Counted from the stretch's first letter, positions 9,146-14,443 are shown. The stretch is 14,443 nt of DNA from Clostridiales bacterium (GCA_012511395.1 JAAZGD010000125.1:1-14443), one strand, 5' to 3'. The notes: a model not told the origin generated them from the sequence alone. Numbers and translations: made by a program.

Positions 9146-9925
9146 CTAATCCTTAATCTGCTGTTTCAACTCTTCTTCTGTATAACTTCTACCGCTTCTT
9201 GTTGTGTTATCCGTAACTGAAACAAATTTAGGTGCGATTTTTGTCTCCGGTTTCCTTCTAAAGTCCAGGTCTGCCACACCTAACTCCTCCCACTCATCTC
9301 CTTCCGGAAGAACAAAGTCAAATGCTCTCTCTTTGGTGGGAGCAGTATGCCTAGCCTCTTCCAAAGCTTTCTGTTTCAACCTGTTTGCCTCTAGGAAAGC
9401 CCGTTCCTGACTAAGCCTTCTTTCTTCCTTTTTAGCTTCGGCTTCCTCAAGGATTCTGGCTTCCTCCAGGGCTTTAGCCTCCTCTATCAATTTCTTTCTT
9501 GCTAAAGCCAGCTCTTCTCTGAAAACCTCCTCCACTTTTGAATCAATAACCTCTTTAACAGGTTCTTCTTTTTCATTTTTATTTATTACTGTAATCTCAG
9601 GTTTATCCGTCTCCGTAATCACTTTAATTATTACAGGATCGGGTGCCACACTTACAGGCTGAGGCTGTTGAATAATATAGCAGGGCGGTTGAGCTTCCTT
9701 GCTGTGAACTTCGCTGTTTTTAGACAGTATAGTATTTATTCTCAAGTCACCTAATTCAGAGGACAACCTTTCAAGATTATCTTCCATTCTGCCTAAATGT
9801 CTGTTGTATTCCTCATATCTATATCTTGTCCCGCTAACCTTTGCGCTTAGGGAAAAAACGATGATGGCAAACACAAGCACAAAGAGAACTATTATAAGTA
9901 TGGTCAGTATGGTCGTTGTTTCCAT
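9146..9925 (-). CDS. Membrane-anchored coiled-coil protein of unknown function
   Basis: I do not recognise a family. The 259-residue protein has one N-terminal membrane helix (about 5-27) followed by a basic stretch (RYRYEEYNRH), so the rest is probably cytoplasmic. A short helical segment (about 36-63) leads to a proline-rich linker (80-95). A charged Glu/Lys/Ala/Leu-rich segment (about 125-192) is a likely coiled coil, ending in an acidic, Trp-containing C-terminal part (205-259). It is the first gene after the 9990-10018 promoter. The start at ATG 9925 has only a weak ribosome binding site (AGGG about 10 bases upstream). Its orientation is opposite to the zinc-ribbon protein's (anchor at the N-terminus rather than the C-terminus), so both would place charged regions on the cytoplasmic side. 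A role in organising an envelope complex with UPF0182 is inference from context. Confidence 0.82.
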   Translation of the reverse strand: METTTILTILIIVLFVLVFAIIVFSLSAKVSGTRYRYEEYNRHLGRMEDNLERLSSELGDLRINTILSKNSEVHSKEAQPPCYIIQQPQPVSVAPDPVIIKVITETDKPEITVINKNEKEEPVKEVIDSKVEEVFREELALARKKLIEEAKALEEARILEEAEAKKEERRLSQERAFLEANRLKQKALEEARHTAPTKERAFDFVLPEGDEWEELGVADLDFRRKPETKIAPKFVSVTDNTTRSGRSYTEEELKQQIKD

Positions 9926-9968
9926 TCTAAAGTTTCCCTGATAAATCTCTTCCTATTATCTAATGTTT

Positions 9969-9986
9969 TTGATTACACCATATCAA
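9969..9986. repeat. Inverted repeat at the operon transcription start
   Basis: TTGAT, eight bases, ATCAA forms a perfect 5+5 dyad just downstream of the -10 box of the leftward promoter, covering the expected start point. It has the placement of a repressor operator, but the half-sites are short and AT-rich and could be chance. Confidence 0.25.
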
Positions 9987-9989
9987 CAT

Positions 9990-10018
9990 ATTATACATCC
10001 TGTATCTTTATAAGGCAA
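9990..10018 (-). promoter_or_regulatory. Sigma-A-type promoter for the leftward cluster
   Basis: On the minus strand, TTGCCT (10013-10018), a 17-base spacer, and a perfect TATAAT (9990-9995). Transcription would start near 9983 and give a leader of about 57 bases before the coiled-coil gene. The spacing is ideal and the -35 matches four of six consensus bases. It faces away from the 6S RNA promoter, with about 47 bases between the two -35 boxes. Confidence 0.72.
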
Positions 10019-10065
10019 TAAAATGCGTTAATTTCAAGGAGAAACATGAAAGCAAATTTTTACTT

Positions 10066-10094
10066 TTGTCTCTTCATTATATATATGATATAAT
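10066..10094 (+). promoter_or_regulatory. Promoter of the 6S RNA
   Basis: TTGTCT (10066-10071), a 17-base spacer, and TATAAT (10089-10094). Position +1 would be about A10101, which is exactly the first base of the long closing stem of the RNA. This agreement supports both the promoter and the RNA boundaries. Confidence 0.75.
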
Positions 10095-10100
10095 TCATAT

Positions 10101-10280
10101 ATCCTGAAATGCTCGCTTGGGTTTTGTAATTCAACCTACAATAATTCCTTGGGACTTCGACGTTTCTTCTGTGGATGCCAGGCCTCCTTATGAGTGGAAG
10201 GCAGAAAGCAGAGAACAGATAACCCACCTGTCTTTAGATAGGGCGTGAATTATATCCCAGCGGCATATCGGGATTTTTCT
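10101..10280 (+). ncRNA. ssrS: 6S RNA (RNA polymerase-binding regulatory RNA)
   Basis: 6S RNA mimics an open promoter, binds the housekeeping sigma-RNA polymerase holoenzyme and dampens transcription in slow growth. The roughly 180-nt length is typical. The 5' end (ATCCTGAAATGCTCGCTTGGG) pairs with the 3' end (CCCAGCGGCATATCGGGAT) in an interrupted long stem, extended by GTAATTCA with TGAATTAT. The GGCAT.TCGG element near the 3' end resembles E. coli 6S. An apical arm forms from TTCTTCTG/CAGAGAA and a GCCTCC/GGAAGGC hairpin. Unpaired stretches between the two stems would make the central bubble, and the 3' strand carries a small hairpin (CCTGTC, TTTA, GATAGG), as seen in several 6S RNAs. The RNA ends in TTTTTCTTT, so its own closing stem can serve as terminator. 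No covariance search was run; the call rests on architecture and partial sequence likeness. Confidence 0.77.
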
Positions 10281-10289
10281 TTACCTATG

Positions 10290-10318
10290 TTGACAAGGAA
10301 AAACCTAGATGTTAAACT
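10290..10318 (+). promoter_or_regulatory. Promoter of tRNA-Lys
   Basis: A perfect TTGACA (10290-10295) is followed after 17 bases by TAAACT (10313-10318), four of six matches to TATAAT. The start would be near 10325, about 20 bases before the mature tRNA. The tRNA is therefore probably transcribed on its own rather than only by read-through from the 6S RNA. Confidence 0.6.
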
Positions 10319-10345
10319 ACAAATTGCTGAAAAGTTACTCTTTAT

Positions 10346-10421
10346 GCACCATTAGCTCAGATGGTAGAGCACCTGACTCTTAATCAGGGTGTCCAGGGTT
10401 CGATCCCCTGATGGTGTACCA
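10346..10421 (+). tRNA. tRNA-Lys, anticodon CTT
   Basis: A complete 76-nt cloverleaf: acceptor GCACCAT/ATGGTGT (the first pair is G-U), D-arm with AGCTCAGATGGTAGAGC, anticodon stem CCTGA/TCAGG with loop CTCTTAA giving anticodon CTT, five-base variable loop, T-arm CAGGG/CCCTG with loop TTCGATC, discriminator A and an encoded CCA end. It reads AAG lysine codons. It stands alone between its own promoter and a strong terminator. Confidence 0.97.
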
Positions 10422-10451
10422 AAACCCCACAAGTTAGGCTTGTGGGGTTTT
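10421..10451. terminator. Bidirectional intrinsic terminator between tRNA-Lys and the MDR oxidoreductase gene
   Basis: CCCCACAAG (10425-10433), loop TTAGG, CTTGTGGGG (10439-10447), flanked by AAAA and TTTT. The 9-bp GC-rich stem ends with four T on either strand. It lies directly after the tRNA CCA end and 1 base past the stop codon of the minus-strand gene, so it can end both transcripts. Confidence 0.85.
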
Positions 10452-10452
10452 C

Positions 10453-11439
10453 CTATACCTTTAAAACTATTTTACCCTTTACCTTGCCTTCTTCCATAAG
10501 CCTGTGGGCTGTGGGAGCTTCAGATAAGTCCATGATTTTAGAGATTTCCAGAATTAGTTTTTTGTCCTCCATCAATTTAAATATCTTCCTTGACGCTTCC
10601 TTGAACATTTCCGGCTTCGTATTTCTAATGGTTACGGAGCTGAAACCTGATACAGTTTTACATGTTGCATATAGTTTTGATGTATCTACTTCTGAAAAAC
10701 TTCCTGATGTACTTCCAAAAGCTACAAGATGTCCATAGTTTTTAAGGACTTCTAAACCTCTTTTAGTATATTCACCGCCTAAGGAGTCTAAAATTACATC
10801 CACTCCCTCATTATCAGTCTCTTCCATAATCCTTTTTACAAAGTCTTCTTCCTTATCTATTATGACTGCATCAACTCCTATTTTAAGAGCCGTCTCTTTC
10901 TTAGCCTTGTCTCCCACAAGGCCTATGACTTTTTTTGCTCCCATGGCTTTAGCAATTTGTGTTATGGAATTTCCCATACCTCCGGAAGCAGAATGAACAA
11001 AAATTGTATCTCCTTCTTTAACATGGGCAAAGCTTTCTAGCATCATATAGGATGCGAAGGTTACAAGAGGGCTTGCTACTGCCTGCTCAAAGGCTACTGA
11101 ATCGGGAACTTTAAAGACAAGACTTTCATCTTCCTTTACGTATTCCTGATAAGAGCCCGATTTCGGGAAGACTATCACCCTGTCTCCTTTTTGAAAATCT
11201 TTAACCTTGTCCCCCGTCTCCTCCACAGTGCCAAAGGCATCAAGGCCCGGCACCACGGGAAATACTGTGGATGCAGCAAAAAATGCGCCTTTCCTCGTTT
11301 TAATGTCCGCATAGTTCAGGCTTGTCCCCAGGACCTTAACTAAAACCTCCTTTTCCATAGGCGCAGGTTTCTCTATGGTTATCTCTTTAAGCACCTCCGG
11401 CCCTCCAAATTCAAAGAGCCCCATAGCTTTCATTTTCAT
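10453..11439 (-). CDS. Zinc-free MDR family oxidoreductase (NADPH:quinone reductase-like)
   Basis: A cytoplasmic medium-chain dehydrogenase/reductase of the quinone oxidoreductase (QOR) branch, expected to reduce quinones, enones or similar carbonyls with NADPH. The 328 residues match the family. A GroES-like N-terminal domain contains NYADIKTRKG (42-51) and GDRV (85-88). The Rossmann nucleotide site VHSASGGMGNSITQIAKAMG lies at 148-167, with the usual AAGGVG replaced by ASGGMG, and VDVILDSLGGEYT at 213-225. The cysteines and structural-zinc loop of alcohol dehydrogenases are absent. It starts at ATG 11439 with AGGAGGAG about 8 bases upstream; an in-frame ATG two codons later is less well spaced. 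It lies downstream of the saccharopine-dehydrogenase-like gene, but a strong terminator hairpin sits immediately before its ribosome binding site, so expression may need read-through. The true substrate is unknown. Confidence 0.88.
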   Translation of the reverse strand: MKMKAMGLFEFGGPEVLKEITIEKPAPMEKEVLVKVLGTSLNYADIKTRKGAFFAASTVFPVVPGLDAFGTVEETGDKVKDFQKGDRVIVFPKSGSYQEYVKEDESLVFKVPDSVAFEQAVASPLVTFASYMMLESFAHVKEGDTIFVHSASGGMGNSITQIAKAMGAKKVIGLVGDKAKKETALKIGVDAVIIDKEEDFVKRIMEETDNEGVDVILDSLGGEYTKRGLEVLKNYGHLVAFGSTSGSFSEVDTSKLYATCKTVSGFSSVTIRNTKPEMFKEASRKIFKLMEDKKLILEISKIMDLSEAPTAHRLMEEGKVKGKIVLKV

Positions 11440-11454
11440 ATCAATTCTCCTCCT

Positions 11455-11490
11455 AAAAAATCAAGGGGGCGGACTTAATGCCCACCCCCT
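11455..11490 (-). terminator. Intrinsic terminator directly upstream of the MDR gene's ribosome binding site
   Basis: On the minus strand, AGGGGGTGGGC, loop ATTAA, GTCCGCCCCCT (11 bp with two wobble pairs), then TGATTTTTT. It lies 12 bases after the stop of the upstream gene, and its T-run touches the AGGAGGAG site of the next gene. It should stop most transcripts after the saccharopine-dehydrogenase-like gene. Confidence 0.82.
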
Positions 11491-11502
11491 CCTCTGACTC
11501 TT

Positions 11503-12729
11503 CTAAAGCTTCTTAATCTTTGTGTCCAGAGTTATCTTTAACTCCTTTGCGTAGTTAAAGTAAATATCGACCTGTTCCATGGTAAGCATATCCGAAGATA
11601 TTACTCCAACCTGATCGAACTGGTCATTTAAAAACATCTTTGAGAAAAGAAAACCGCCTTGGCCTGTGAGGTACATCTCTGCAGAAATTCCAGCCATCTC
11701 ATAGGACTCCACCAGCCCGGGAGCGTTGACATGGGTTTCTACAAGAATATCTTTTCCGTCCTTTTTGCCGTAGGCTTCGATGACCATACAGCCTGAATCG
11801 GAAAGCAAGCCCTCATCGATGATCTCCTTTATCTCCTCCTTGAATTTTGGAGCCGGGGGTAGATGATTATAGACCACATCAAAGGGTGCCACCATCACAT
11901 CCTTAACCTTTTCCTTTTCGTGGGATAGAAGCCCTGCTTTATAGAGGGGTTTTGCAAAATCGATTCCTGGGCCTGCATACTTGAAGTAAGCATTCTTCAG
12001 GCCCTTAAAGAATTTTTCTGCGTTAAAGGAATAATGGATTGGTTCGTCGTGGCAGTGTTCCACAAAGGTTATCTCCTCATCTAAATAGTCATACTTTCTT
12101 TTAATGGGAAGCTCAAAGGCCTCTGTCCTCACAAGCTTGCCGTCAATAACAGCATAAGCCATCTCCGACATATCGTGAAGGGCCGTAACAGGTGACCACC
12201 AGAAGGGCAGGAATCTTTTTGTAAGAACACCTTCCCATACTATATTGTATATGGTGTCACACGTATCAAGATACCTCATGGCATCTCTTGTGGCTACACA
12301 CATAAGACCGGGAGCAGATCCCGTTCCTATAATAGCCAGCCTGTTGATGGCTTCAAATTTTGGTCCGTAAACATCATACTGAATACGTATGCTTTCCACC
12401 CAGTCTTCGTGAAGCGATACTGTTGCAGCATAGTCCTGATAGTTGGACTTTACTGTAAGGGCCGCATCCAGCACATTCTTTGTCCATTCCAAAGGCAGTC
12501 CGTTTACAATCAGGTCTACGCCTTCTGCAGCTTTCACTATGCTGTTCAAATCGCTGGCATCAATAGTTACGCCCTTTGCTTTCTTTAAAGATTTAGCCAA
12601 TGTGTTTACAGCTTCAGGATCTCTGTCTGCCACTATTATTTCTGACACATTTTCTTCCAGGTCAAGCCTTTTAGCGGCGGCTGATCCTTGAGCACCTACT
12701 CCAAGAACCAGTACTTTTTTCATCTTCAC
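11503..12729 (-). CDS. Saccharopine dehydrogenase-like NAD(P)-dependent oxidoreductase
   Basis: A 408-residue cytoplasmic protein with the N-terminal Rossmann domain of the saccharopine dehydrogenase superfamily. The beta strand VLVLGVGAQGSAAAKRL carries GxGxxG (Gly10, Gly12, Gly15), and VADRDPEA (33-40) places an acidic and an Arg residue at the cofactor-selecting position. The C-terminal catalytic part contains WWSPVTALHDMSEMAY, HCHDEPIHYSF and APGLVESYEMAG. Relatives include saccharopine reductases, carboxynorspermidine dehydrogenase and several of unknown substrate, so amino-acid or polyamine metabolism is plausible but unproven. The start GTG at 12729 is preferred because GAGG lies 6 bases upstream; ATG two codons on would have 12-base spacing. 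A possible short upstream ORF overlaps this start in another frame. A strong terminator follows the gene. Confidence 0.85.
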   Translation of the reverse strand: MKMKKVLVLGVGAQGSAAAKRLDLEENVSEIIVADRDPEAVNTLAKSLKKAKGVTIDASDLNSIVKAAEGVDLIVNGLPLEWTKNVLDAALTVKSNYQDYAATVSLHEDWVESIRIQYDVYGPKFEAINRLAIIGTGSAPGLMCVATRDAMRYLDTCDTIYNIVWEGVLTKRFLPFWWSPVTALHDMSEMAYAVIDGKLVRTEAFELPIKRKYDYLDEEITFVEHCHDEPIHYSFNAEKFFKGLKNAYFKYAGPGIDFAKPLYKAGLLSHEKEKVKDVMVAPFDVVYNHLPPAPKFKEEIKEIIDEGLLSDSGCMVIEAYGKKDGKDILVETHVNAPGLVESYEMAGISAEMYLTGQGGFLFSKMFLNDQFDQVGVISSDMLTMEQVDIYFNYAKELKITLDTKIKKL

Positions 12730-12766
12730 GATTTACCTCTTTCTTAAAAAAAATATAAGGCCACAT
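12671..12766 (-). CDS. Possible 31-codon upstream ORF overlapping the saccharopine-dehydrogenase-like gene
   Basis: On the minus strand a perfect AGGAGG (12775-12780) lies 8 bases before an ATG at 12766. The frame reads MWPYIFFKKEVNRED at its start and ends after 31 codons inside the next gene, crossing its GTG start in a different frame. The ribosome binding site is stronger than that of the gene itself. The T-tract of a weak hairpin is encoded within it. This could be a leader peptide that couples or regulates translation, or a chance ORF; the second half is out of frame with a real gene and looks like a shadow. Confidence 0.3.
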   Translation of the reverse strand: MWPYIFFKKEVNREDEKSTGSWSRCSRISRR

Positions 12767-12777
12767 AAACGTCGCCT
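12746..12777 (-). promoter_or_regulatory. Terminator-like hairpin in the leader of the saccharopine-dehydrogenase-like gene
   Basis: On the minus strand AGGC-G-AC, a six-base loop, GT-G-GCCT (one G-G mismatch), followed by TATATTTTTTTT and then directly by the GAGG ribosome binding site. The stem is weak, but the eight-T run is good. It may work as an attenuator; part of it overlaps the AGGAGG of the possible upstream ORF. I do not recognise a known riboswitch or T-box here. Confidence 0.35.
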
Positions 12778-12841
12778 CCTGCCAATTTTTTAAATTATGA
12801 GTTCCCACCGCCCTTCTAAAATTAATATTTTTGTTGATTAA

Positions 12842-12870
12842 ACCATATACAATAATGCCGCGAAAGTCAA
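12842..12870 (-). promoter_or_regulatory. Candidate promoter for the saccharopine-dehydrogenase-like gene
   Basis: On the minus strand TTGACT (12865-12870), five of six consensus bases, then 17 bases, then TATGGT, four of six. An overlapping TATATG would have only a 15-base spacer. It would give a leader of roughly 105 bases that includes the hairpin and the upstream ORF. The region is AT-rich, so false matches are likely. Confidence 0.35.
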
Positions 12871-12926
12871 TCTTATGATATATTGATATGTAATAGAAAA
12901 ACACCCCATAGAATAGGAGGGTTAAA

Positions 12927-13664
12927 ATGGATATAAGAGATGTTAAGTTTCCGCCTCTTTCTAAAGATGCTCATAATGTTCACGAGATAAGAAAGAAGTT
13001 TTTTAGGCAGAACGGTGAAATTGCCGTAAAGAATTTAAGGAAAAACAACTTTGATGCAGTTTATTGCGATTCTCTTAAAGAAGGCAGAGATGCCCTTCTT
13101 GATTTAGTGAAAGAAGGAAGCATAGTTGCTTTTGGGGACTCCCATACAATCTTTTCCCTAGACCTTGAACCTTCTCTTAAGGATAAAAAGTGTACTCTCA
13201 TTCCTTATACATGTGCTGTAAATAAAACTGCTTTTGTAAACAACATGGAAGGCTTTAATATTTTAGGCGATTCTGATTTAACTTTGGAAATACTTAAAAG
13301 CTATATGACAGCCAATGTTTTCCTGTTAAGCGCAAATGCCATTACCGTTAGAGGTGAAATTGTAAATATAGACGGTGCAGGAAACAGAATAGCAGGGAGC
13401 ATCTTTGGCCCCGACAGAATAGTGGTAGTGGCAGGGGCAAACAAAGTAGTTCCAAGTATTGATGCTGCCCTGTCAAGAATCAGGGATGTGGCGGCTCAAA
13501 TGAACAACATAAAGTATGATAATGAATTAAGCTGTAACAAAGCGGGCTACTGTTTAGAGTGTGCCAATGAGGAAAGAAACTGTAACGTTACAGCCATTTA
13601 TCACAAAAAACCTGTAGCCTCCGATTTTCACGTAATAATAATTGGAGAGGAGCTGGGATTCTAA
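12927..13664 (+). CDS. LUD-domain protein (DUF162, LutC-like)
   Basis: A cytoplasmic protein of the LUD/DUF162 family, which includes LutC and part of LutB of the lactate-oxidation complex. At 245 residues it is a stand-alone LUD domain. Typical segments are GSIVAFGDSHTI (64-75), SANAITVRGEIVNIDGAG (135-152) and FGPDRIVVVAGANKVV (160-175). The C-terminal Cys203, Cys209, Cys212 and Cys219 (CNKAGYCLECANEERNC) fit the family's conserved cysteine cluster, which may hold metal. No lutA or lutB neighbour is present, so a lactate role is not supported by context and the substrate is open. It starts at ATG 12927 with AGGAGGG 6 bases upstream. It is divergent from the saccharopine-dehydrogenase-like gene, with 197 bases between, and its stop overlaps the stop of the convergent S-component gene by 4 bases. 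Confidence 0.9.
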   Translation: MDIRDVKFPPLSKDAHNVHEIRKKFFRQNGEIAVKNLRKNNFDAVYCDSLKEGRDALLDLVKEGSIVAFGDSHTIFSLDLEPSLKDKKCTLIPYTCAVNKTAFVNNMEGFNILGDSDLTLEILKSYMTANVFLLSANAITVRGEIVNIDGAGNRIAGSIFGPDRIVVVAGANKVVPSIDAALSRIRDVAAQMNNIKYDNELSCNKAGYCLECANEERNCNVTAIYHKKPVASDFHVIIIGEELGF

Positions 13665-14356
13665 AAAAGAATGCCATACTTCTCTATTACCCTTGATAAT
13701 TTGGAAATCATAGGCTTTGTGAGGAGAAGCAGAAATATTACGGTAGCCACAGCGTGAACTATATCAAAGGGGAGTCCAAGAAGATAAACGCTTAAAACCA
13801 TGGGCCAAGTGGGATCGTTATAGAATACCATAAGGCTGGAGATGTTCATCAATACTCCGTAAACAAGTAAAACGGCAGCGGCACCAAAAATGCTTAAAGC
13901 AAATTTATTGGGCTTTGCCGTTTTTTTATGGAAAATAGTCCCTGAAAGAAAACCTATTAACCCCATGGCAAACATCTGCCACGGAGTCCATGGCCCTTGG
14001 CCAAAAATGAGATTGGATAGGAACATGGTAACTGAGCCCACCAAAAATCCAGCTTCTGCTCCAAGAGCGGTGCCTGAAATAATGACGATGGCGCTTACAG
14101 GCTTAAAGGCAGGAATTGGAAAAAAGGCTGCCCTTGAAAATACACCTATGGCGCATAGAACGGAAATTAAGGTAAGCTCTCTTGCTTGAGGTTTCCTTCT
14201 TTCAAATACAAGAGCAAAGGGTATTATTGATTCAAAAATCACTAAAAGAGATGTGATGAAGTATTTCCTCGCTCCTGAAAAATTCATTCCAAGAAATATG
14301 GTCAAGGGTATTAAGAGAAGAATTACTAAAATTTGTGTTATGGTTTTTTTGGACAT
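13661..14356 (-). CDS. ECF transporter S component (substrate-binding membrane subunit)
   Basis: A small integral membrane protein (231 residues from this start) with about six helices (about 8-24, 31-51, 60-80, 86-118, 125-142, 155-178 and 190-213, some short or merged). ARELTLISVLCAIGVFSRA (58-76) is typical of S components, the vitamin or metal-binding subunits that work with a shared EcfT-EcfA-EcfA' energising module. The GQGPWTPWQMFAMGLIGF segment (119-136) is a strong subfamily mark. I recall it in S components annotated as unassigned or cobalamin-type, but the substrate cannot be settled here. No ecfT or ecfA genes are in the window, as expected for group II systems. The start is uncertain: ATG 14356 has only AAAGAG before it, and the same frame stays open to the window edge (29 more hydrophilic codons), so the protein could be longer or fused to an upstream domain. 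Confidence 0.82.
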   Translation of the reverse strand: MSKKTITQILVILLLIPLTIFLGMNFSGARKYFITSLLVIFESIIPFALVFERRKPQARELTLISVLCAIGVFSRAAFFPIPAFKPVSAIVIISGTALGAEAGFLVGSVTMFLSNLIFGQGPWTPWQMFAMGLIGFLSGTIFHKKTAKPNKFALSIFGAAAVLLVYGVLMNISSLMVFYNDPTWPMVLSVYLLGLPFDIVHAVATVIFLLLLTKPMISKLSRVIEKYGILF

Positions 14357-14443
14357 TCTCTTTTTTTCAAGGTTCTTCTCTTCCTTCGTCCCTTGATCCT
14401 TTTTTAAAGCTTTATCTTTATGCTCCCCCCTATAGTCCTTAAC

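Noticed and set aside
10046..10093. 15-codon plus-strand ORF (AAGGAG then ATG) between the divergent promoters
   Set aside because: It has a fair ribosome binding site, but the 6S promoter lies inside it and no promoter would transcribe it; it is most likely chance.
12671..12904. Full 77-codon minus-strand ORF upstream of the saccharopine-dehydrogenase-like gene
   Set aside because: The long version has no ribosome binding site at its first ATG and covers the promoter region. Only the shorter version from 12766 has a good site, so that one alone is listed as a possible leader ORF.
12730..12926. T-box or known riboswitch in the leader of the saccharopine-dehydrogenase-like gene
   Set aside because: The GGTGGGAACTC stretch only loosely recalls a T-box TGGNACC core; there is no specifier stem or full antiterminator, and no other riboswitch signature was seen.
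1..14443. CRISPR array, phage or complete mobile element
   Set aside because: No regularly spaced repeats, integrase, transposase, att-like flanks or terminal inverted repeats were seen; the tRNA-Lys gene is not followed by an integrase or a repeated 3' end.

Overview
The window looks like chromosome from an AT-rich, low-GC Gram-positive anaerobe of the Clostridia. The evidence is strong AGGAGG-type ribosome binding sites before almost every gene, TTG and GTG starts, TATAAT-type promoters, intrinsic terminators, and the clostridial long form (640 residues) of glutamine synthetase. Nothing points to a phage, plasmid, complete insertion sequence or CRISPR array. The species cannot be named from this sequence.

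Left arm, minus strand (about 190-10018). A good sigma-A-type promoter at 9990-10018 reads leftward into six closely spaced genes: a membrane-anchored coiled-coil protein (9146-9925), a zinc-ribbon protein with a C-terminal membrane helix (7939-9129), a large UPF0182 membrane protein (5001-7904), glutamine synthetase (3000-4922), seryl-tRNA synthetase (1718-2989) and a PutP-type sodium/proline symporter (231-1703). An intrinsic terminator follows putP. Gaps are 10 to 78 bases, and the only interruption is a GC-rich hairpin without a T-tract between the UPF0182 gene and glnA. The first three genes look like a cell-envelope module of unknown function; the last three serve nitrogen and amino-acid supply and protein synthesis.

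Centre (about 10020-10452). Head-to-head with that promoter is a plus-strand promoter that begins exactly at the base of a roughly 180-nt long-stem RNA, which I read as 6S RNA, the regulator of RNA polymerase. It is followed by tRNA-Lys(CTT), which has its own TTGACA promoter and a strong terminator.

Right arm (10453-14443). Two minus-strand oxidoreductase genes follow: a saccharopine-dehydrogenase-like protein (11503-12729) and a zinc-free MDR/quinone-oxidoreductase-like protein (10453-11439). Each is preceded by a hairpin and T-tract placed directly against its ribosome binding site, and the first also has a possible 31-codon upstream ORF with a perfect AGGAGG. Divergent from them is a LUD-domain (DUF162, LutC-like) protein (12927-13664). 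Its stop codon overlaps the stop of a convergent ECF-transporter S component (13661-14356), whose reading frame stays open to the window edge.

The most interesting parts are the coiled-coil/zinc-ribbon/UPF0182 trio, the head-to-head 6S RNA and operon promoters, and the leader arrangements of the two oxidoreductase genes. All calls come from reading sequence and motifs by eye; no database search was run.
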